Source: Chitinophagia bacterium
GTDB lineage: Bacteria; Bacteroidota; Bacteroidia; Chitinophagales; Chitinophagaceae
Reading direction: 5' to 3'
Assembly (NCBI GenBank): GCA_010021705.1
Contig: RGMU01000048.1
Location: 1-9,518, forward strand
Length of the DNA: 9,518 bases
How positions within the stretch are numbered: the stretch's first letter is position 1; each line of letters starts with the position of its first letter. The position numbers and the translations under genes are program-made. This document shows, piece after piece, positions 5,823 to 9,518 of the stretch. The notes under the pieces are model-generated. The model was not told where the DNA came from, ran no database searches, and saw nothing but the letters and a program-made list of their open reading frames with translations.

Positions 5823-6314
5823 ATGGAATTAAAACATTTTGTGATAGCCCTATTCTGTATCATTAGCTTAAACGCGTGCAACATAGCCGACCAGCACGAG
5901 GCACAGTTGTTTTATAAAAGCACGTCTGCCATTACGGACTCGCTGCATATTGTTACCTTAAATTGGCACAATAAGCTCCGGCAAGCCATTCAAACCAACA
6001 ATTATAGCGACCTAAATGCCGAGCGCGTAAAAATGGGTAAATACATTGCTGCCTCGCGCAACACAGTTGCCAACATTAAGCTGAATAAAGACAATGAAAA
6101 AATAACCACCACGCTTGCTGCACTACTGAACAAGCAGTCTCAAAAGGTGTCGGAGGTGTATCCGTTGTTTGAGTTGATGGGTAGCTACACCCCACAACCG
6201 GTGTTAGACAAAGCCATAGCCACCCTTAGCACTGACCTGTATGACGAGACACAAGCCCACAAAGCACTTAGAAAAAGCCTTGATGCCTACAAAAAAAAGT
6301 ATGGCATAAAATAA
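5823..6314 (+). CDS. Helical lipoprotein of unknown function
   Basis: A 163-residue protein with a lipoprotein signal peptide: K4, hydrophobic 6-16, then the lipobox LNAC with the lipidated cysteine at C19. The residue after C19 is Asn, so sorting to the outer membrane cannot be read with confidence. The mature part is almost wholly helical and charged, with no catalytic motif and no further cysteine. It ends in the basic stretch KALRKSLDAYKKKYGIK. The arrangement loosely recalls LIC11966-type surface lipoproteins, but I would not assign it. Reading could begin at a GTG at 5760, but that would bury the signal peptide and lie upstream of the -7 box at 5789-5796, so the ATG at 5823 is chosen. 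The M1 peptidase gene follows after 54 bases on the same strand. Confidence 0.85.
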   Translation: MELKHFVIALFCIISLNACNIADQHEAQLFYKSTSAITDSLHIVTLNWHNKLRQAIQTNNYSDLNAERVKMGKYIAASRNTVANIKLNKDNEKITTTLAALLNKQSQKVSEVYPLFELMGSYTPQPVLDKAIATLSTDLYDETQAHKALRKSLDAYKKKYGIK

Positions 6315-6340
6315 AGATAGCGGGCTTGCTTAATTTAGCT

Positions 6341-6348
6341 TAACTTTA
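6341..6348 (+). promoter_or_regulatory. Candidate -7 box of the M1 peptidase gene
   Basis: TAACTTTA matches 7 of 8 positions of TAnnTTTG and lies 20 bases before the ATG at 6369. A TTG at 6325-6327 is closer than the usual -33 spacing. Co-transcription with the lipoprotein gene is equally possible, as the gap holds no terminator. Confidence 0.3.
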
Positions 6349-6368
6349 CGGCTGAATTTTTTATTACC

Positions 6369-8348
6369 ATGCGCTATCTATTTTCCTTATTATCGGCTCT
6401 GTGCCTGTTCTCCACTATCACTTTTGCCCAAGAGATGCCTGTGGCAAACCTAATGCCCTGCCATGCCTCGGGCTTGTCTTTTGCTAAAACAACGGTTTTA
6501 GACCCTATAGAAGACAAATATGACGTTAAATATATGAAGCTGAACCTAAACGTAACCAACGATACGGCTTATATATGGGGCGATGTTACCACAAAAGCAG
6601 TGGTGGTACAGTCGCCATTTACGCAATATGCGTTTGAGCTTGACAATGCACTTACTATAGATTCCGTGCTGTTAAACGGCTCATTAGTAAGGGACTCGGG
6701 CACTTTTACGGGCTTGCGGTATATCAACCTTAGCGGGAGCGGCTTTGCTGTGGGCACTGCGTTTACGGTGCAGGTGTTTTATCACGGTACGCCGCGCCCG
6801 GCTTCATCTACCATGGGCTTAGGGGGCTTTTTTAACCAAACCTCCGGCAGATGGGGCAACAAAGTAACCTATTCGCTTAGCCAGCCGAGTGGTGCATATT
6901 ATTGGATGCCGTGCAAGCAATCGCTAACCGATAAAATAGACAGCTGCGATGTGTGGGTAACGGTGCCCGATACGCTAAAAGCCGGCAGCAATGGCGTGTT
7001 GGTACGCACTACCACCCTTTCCGGCAACAGAAAACGCTTTGAATGGAAAGAAAAGCACACCATAGACTACTACCTGATATCGGTAGCAGTGGCAAACTAT
7101 GTGGACTATACCTATTATATGCACTTTACGGGCAGCACCGACTCCATGCCCATTCAAAACTATGTGTATAACAATGCCGGCACATTGCCAACTTTTAGAG
7201 CCGTGATAGACAGCACGGGGCTTATGATAGATTATTTTTCTTCCCTTTTTGGGCGATATCCCTTTTCAGACGAAAAATACGGGCATAGCATGGCACCCAT
7301 TGGCGGTGGTATGGAGCACCAAACCATGACCACATTGGGCTTTTTTAACGCCCCCCTCATTGCCCATGAATTGGGGCATCAATGGTGGGGCGACAATGTT
7401 ACCTGCGCCTCATGGGCAGATATTGCCATGAACGAAGGCTTTGCCTCCTATTGCGAATATATTTTCCACGACCATTTTGAAGGGCACAATAGTGCTTTGT
7501 ATGACATAGACCGCCGCCAAACCGATGTTAAAAGGTATCCGGGAGGCATCATATACACCCCGCGTGATACCACTACGGGGCGCGTATTTGATTCACGCCT
7601 TACATACAATAAAGGAGCGTGTGCGCTACATACCTTGCGGGGCATCATTAATAATGACGCACAGTTTTTTACCCTGCTTAAAAATTACCAAAACCGCTAT
7701 GCTAACGGGAATTCTATGATTAGCACCTTTCAAAACGAAACACGCGCTACAGTTGGTAGCATTATTGGCTCCATACCGATTGACACCTTTTTTAACCAAT
7801 GGTACTATGCAGAGGGCTATCCGGTATATACCATGAGTTGGTATCAGGCAGATACAACGCTGTTTTTGCGCATTATGCAAACCACAACTGTGCCTGCCAG
7901 CGTTAGCTGCTTTACGCTACCCATAGAATTTACCTTACGCAGCACATCAGGCGATACGCTAATCAGGGTAGAAAACCATCTGCCCGACCAGCGATACCAA
8001 ATTCCGTGCACCAAACGCATTACCTCGCTTATAGTTGACCCTAACTATTGGCTGATATATGACTTATTGGGCATTACCAAAGACCCTACCTTAGCCCTTA
8101 ACTCGTTAAGCTCTTCTGCGCCATATTTAGTGAGCAATCCGGCTTCCACCGCTTGGACTATTGAGCAATTACCTGCCGGCAGCGCGGTAAATCTGTATTC
8201 GTTAGAAGGTAAGCTGCTATGGACAGGCACTGCGGCATTGCACAGCATCAACATACCTGCTGAAGCATTGCCTGCGGGCATGTACATAGCAGAAATTAAG
8301 AATGATGCCGCTCCGGTGCGCCTAAAATTGGTAAAAACTGCTCAATAA
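6369..8348 (+). CDS. Secreted M1-family zinc aminopeptidase with T9SS sorting domain
   Basis: A 659-residue metallopeptidase expected to remove N-terminal residues from peptides at the cell surface or outside the cell. In order: signal peptide 1-20 (cut near FAQ); N-terminal beta domain about 45-240, starting KYDVKYMKLNLNV; catalytic domain about 250-490; a beta region; and a type A T9SS sorting domain at about 586-659 (SNPASTAWTIEQL, NLYSLEGKLLWTG, LPAGMYIAEI, basic end RLKLVK). Zinc ligands H333 and H337 and catalytic E334 are in HELGHQWWGD. The third ligand, E356 in NEGFA, comes after exactly 18 intervening residues, as M1 requires. Y413 in YNKGACALHTLR is the expected transition-state tyrosine. 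The exopeptidase motif GxMEN appears as GGMEH (313-317), with His in place of Asn. The large helical C-terminal domain of PepN-type enzymes is absent. Confidence 0.96.
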   Translation: MRYLFSLLSALCLFSTITFAQEMPVANLMPCHASGLSFAKTTVLDPIEDKYDVKYMKLNLNVTNDTAYIWGDVTTKAVVVQSPFTQYAFELDNALTIDSVLLNGSLVRDSGTFTGLRYINLSGSGFAVGTAFTVQVFYHGTPRPASSTMGLGGFFNQTSGRWGNKVTYSLSQPSGAYYWMPCKQSLTDKIDSCDVWVTVPDTLKAGSNGVLVRTTTLSGNRKRFEWKEKHTIDYYLISVAVANYVDYTYYMHFTGSTDSMPIQNYVYNNAGTLPTFRAVIDSTGLMIDYFSSLFGRYPFSDEKYGHSMAPIGGGMEHQTMTTLGFFNAPLIAHELGHQWWGDNVTCASWADIAMNEGFASYCEYIFHDHFEGHNSALYDIDRRQTDVKRYPGGIIYTPRDTTTGRVFDSRLTYNKGACALHTLRGIINNDAQFFTLLKNYQNRYANGNSMISTFQNETRATVGSIIGSIPIDTFFNQWYYAEGYPVYTMSWYQADTTLFLRIMQTTTVPASVSCFTLPIEFTLRSTSGDTLIRVENHLPDQRYQIPCTKRITSLIVDPNYWLIYDLLGITKDPTLALNSLSSSAPYLVSNPASTAWTIEQLPAGSAVNLYSLEGKLLWTGTAALHSINIPAEALPAGMYIAEIKNDAAPVRLKLVKTAQ

Positions 8349-8557
8349 TAGAGAAATATAAAAAATTAACATTTTTGTGGCTACTACTAAGCCGGTAAAC
8401 CAAACTATTGCCTAAAAAATGAGGTCTTATAGGTAGCAGGCAAGCCAAAAGTGCTATAAAACAACCGAAAATAGGGGCATGAAAAAAATTTTTTGAGCTA
8501 ATTTTTGCTAAGTCCAAAAAAAATACGGTTATTTGTGGAAATGTGGCTAAATAGGCT

Positions 8558-8565
8558 TTACTTTG
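8558..8565 (+). promoter_or_regulatory. Candidate distal promoter of the PorP/SprF gene
   Basis: TTACTTTG matches 7 of 8 positions of TAnnTTTG. TTTG at 8532-8535 could be the -33 box, 22 bases upstream, slightly long for the usual spacing. Use of this site would give a leader of roughly 50 bases. Confidence 0.35.
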
Positions 8566-8605
8566 CCCTAAAAATTAATAAAACACGTTTATAGAGTACA
8601 ATAAA

Positions 8606-8613
8606 TATATTTG
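8606..8613 (+). promoter_or_regulatory. Candidate proximal -7 box, giving a very short or absent leader
   Basis: TATATTTG is a perfect TAnnTTTG match whose last base is only five bases before the ATG at 8619. Transcription from it would start at or next to the start codon. No good -33 box is visible; the AT-rich context makes a chance match possible. Confidence 0.3.
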
Positions 8614-8618
8614 CAAAT

Positions 8619-9518
8619 ATGAAGATAAATAAAATAGCATCTGCTTTTTTGGGTATTGCAGGATTGGTAGCTGCGGGCAGCGATTTATATGCGCAAGACA
8701 TTCACTTTTCACAATTTGATATGCAGCCGCTTACCATAAATCCGGCATATACCGGCATGTACTATGGCAAAAGCCGTGCCAATGCCATATACCGCCGCCA
8801 ATGGGCAAGCGTTACCGTTCCTTATGTAACTTATGGCGTATCTGCCGATATGCCGGTATATAGCAACGACCAAGGCGACTATTTAGCCACCGGTATCCAG
8901 CTATTTAACGATGTGGCAGGAGACGGTAATTTAACCAACTTTACCGGGCTTGCGTCTGTCGCATACCACAAAACACATGCCGGTAGCGATGAGTTTCATG
9001 GTTCTGACCTTGCATTAGGCTTTCAAGCCGGCTATGCGCAAAAAAGCATAGACCTGAGTAAGCTATTTTTTGCCGATGAGTTTTTTAACGGTAGCTATTC
9101 ACAAGCCACTTCGCAAGAATACGGCTTAGGCTTAGGGCAATCGGTAAATACATGGTTGGTGAACGTAGGTGTTTGTTTTTCTAAGGCTGCCGGTCAAAAC
9201 TTTAGCTACACCATAGGTGGAGCAGCCTATAATCTCAATAAGCCTAACGAGGCACTTAGCCAAAAAAGAGCACAAGATGCGGGCTTAGATATGCGCTATA
9301 CCGCATTGGTAAGTGCTATATGGGCAATGGGTGATGGACGTTTGAGCTTCCGCCCTTCGTTCTTCTACCAATATCAGGCTACGGCTACTGAAATGATAGG
9401 CGGTAATGAATTTCACTATTCTTTGACCGACAAAAACACAGAGCTTCAATTTACGCCTGCCGTTTTTGTAGGGCTATATACACGTACCGGTGATGCCGCC
9501 ATGGTAACGCTTGGCGCA
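8619..9518 (+). CDS. PorP/SprF-family T9SS outer-membrane protein, 3' truncated
   Basis: The first 300 codons are in the window and the frame is open to the last base. The signal peptide spans 1-25 (LYA cut before Q26), followed by the family opening DIHFSQFDMQPLTINPAYTG (27-46) and then YRRQWASV (58-65) and PYVTYGVSADMP. The rest consists of alternating, glycine- and aromatic-rich strands as in an outer-membrane beta-barrel. PorP and SprF are known partners of the type IX secretion machinery; many Bacteroidota carry numerous paralogues, often paired with a large secreted surface protein whose sorting domain is of the second (type B) kind. The downstream partner, if any, is outside the window. 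The true porP/sprF orthologue cannot be told from a paralogue here, so no symbol is given. The ATG gives a clean signal peptide and is the only sensible start. Confidence 0.94.
   Translation, partial: MKINKIASAFLGIAGLVAAGSDLYAQDIHFSQFDMQPLTINPAYTGMYYGKSRANAIYRRQWASVTVPYVTYGVSADMPVYSNDQGDYLATGIQLFNDVAGDGNLTNFTGLASVAYHKTHAGSDEFHGSDLALGFQAGYAQKSIDLSKLFFADEFFNGSYSQATSQEYGLGLGQSVNTWLVNVGVCFSKAAGQNFSYTIGGAAYNLNKPNEALSQKRAQDAGLDMRYTALVSAIWAMGDGRLSFRPSFFYQYQATATEMIGGNEFHYSLTDKNTELQFTPAVFVGLYTRTGDAAMVTLGA

Larger units (their letters stand above)
8349..8618. other. Intergenic region, AT-rich, no gene seen
   Basis: The 270 bases between the M1 peptidase and the PorP/SprF gene hold no convincing coding sequence or RNA gene. 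There is an A/T palindrome (AAAAAATTTTTT near 8483-8494) and short weak stems such as GGCT/AGCC near 8380, but none has both a GC stem and a T run. The right end holds the two candidate promoters listed separately. Confidence 0.5.

Noticed and set aside
8296..8517. 73-codon minus-strand frame overlapping the end of the M1 peptidase
   Set aside because: It overlaps the sorting domain antisense, and the rest lies in AT-rich intergenic DNA; no domain, signal peptide or promoter was seen.

Overview
The window reads as chromosomal DNA from a member of the Bacteroidota, probably a Chitinophagia/Saprospiria/Sphingobacteriia-like lineage; finer placement is not possible by eye. The evidence is two type A C-terminal sorting domains of the type IX secretion system (T9SS), a PorP/SprF-family outer-membrane protein, Bacteroidota-type -7 boxes (TAnnTTTG) in front of several genes, weak ribosome-binding sites, and a dispersed-type palindrome with ends resembling GTCTGAACT/AGTTCAGAC. 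I saw no rRNA, tRNA, CRISPR array, transposase or phage gene.

Layout, left to right. (1) 1-195: the last 64 codons of a plus-strand secreted protein, ending in a T9SS sorting domain. It is followed by an intergenic palindromic element (198-295) and a strong bidirectional hairpin terminator (299-332). (2) 410-1579: a plus-strand sigma-54-dependent response regulator (receiver plus AAA+) that stops without a DNA-binding helix-turn-helix. (3) 1698-5540: four minus-strand genes. In transcription order they are a three-helix membrane protein of unknown function, a CAP/SCP-domain exported protein, pyruvate kinase, and a small multi-helix membrane protein just 11 bases behind pyruvate kinase and probably co-transcribed with it. 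(4) 5541-5822: an AT-rich divergent intergenic region with direct repeats and a hairpin. (5) 5823-6314: a plus-strand helical lipoprotein. (6) 6369-8348: a plus-strand secreted M1-family zinc aminopeptidase with a T9SS sorting domain. (7) 8619-9518: the first 300 codons of a plus-strand PorP/SprF protein, which runs off the end.

The linking theme is cell-surface export. Two proteins carry T9SS sorting signals and one belongs to the T9SS-associated PorP/SprF outer-membrane family. The lipoprotein, the CAP protein and both membrane proteins are also envelope proteins. Pyruvate kinase is ordinary central metabolism, and the response regulator has no histidine kinase beside it.

Most of the window looks like ordinary chromosome, and I do not see a clear multi-gene novel system. 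The points worth following up are the palindromic element behind the first gene, the regulator without a DNA-binding domain, the unknown three-helix membrane protein family, the perfect 12-base inverted repeat around the CAP-gene promoter, and the hairpin and repeats in the divergent region near 5.6-5.8 kb.
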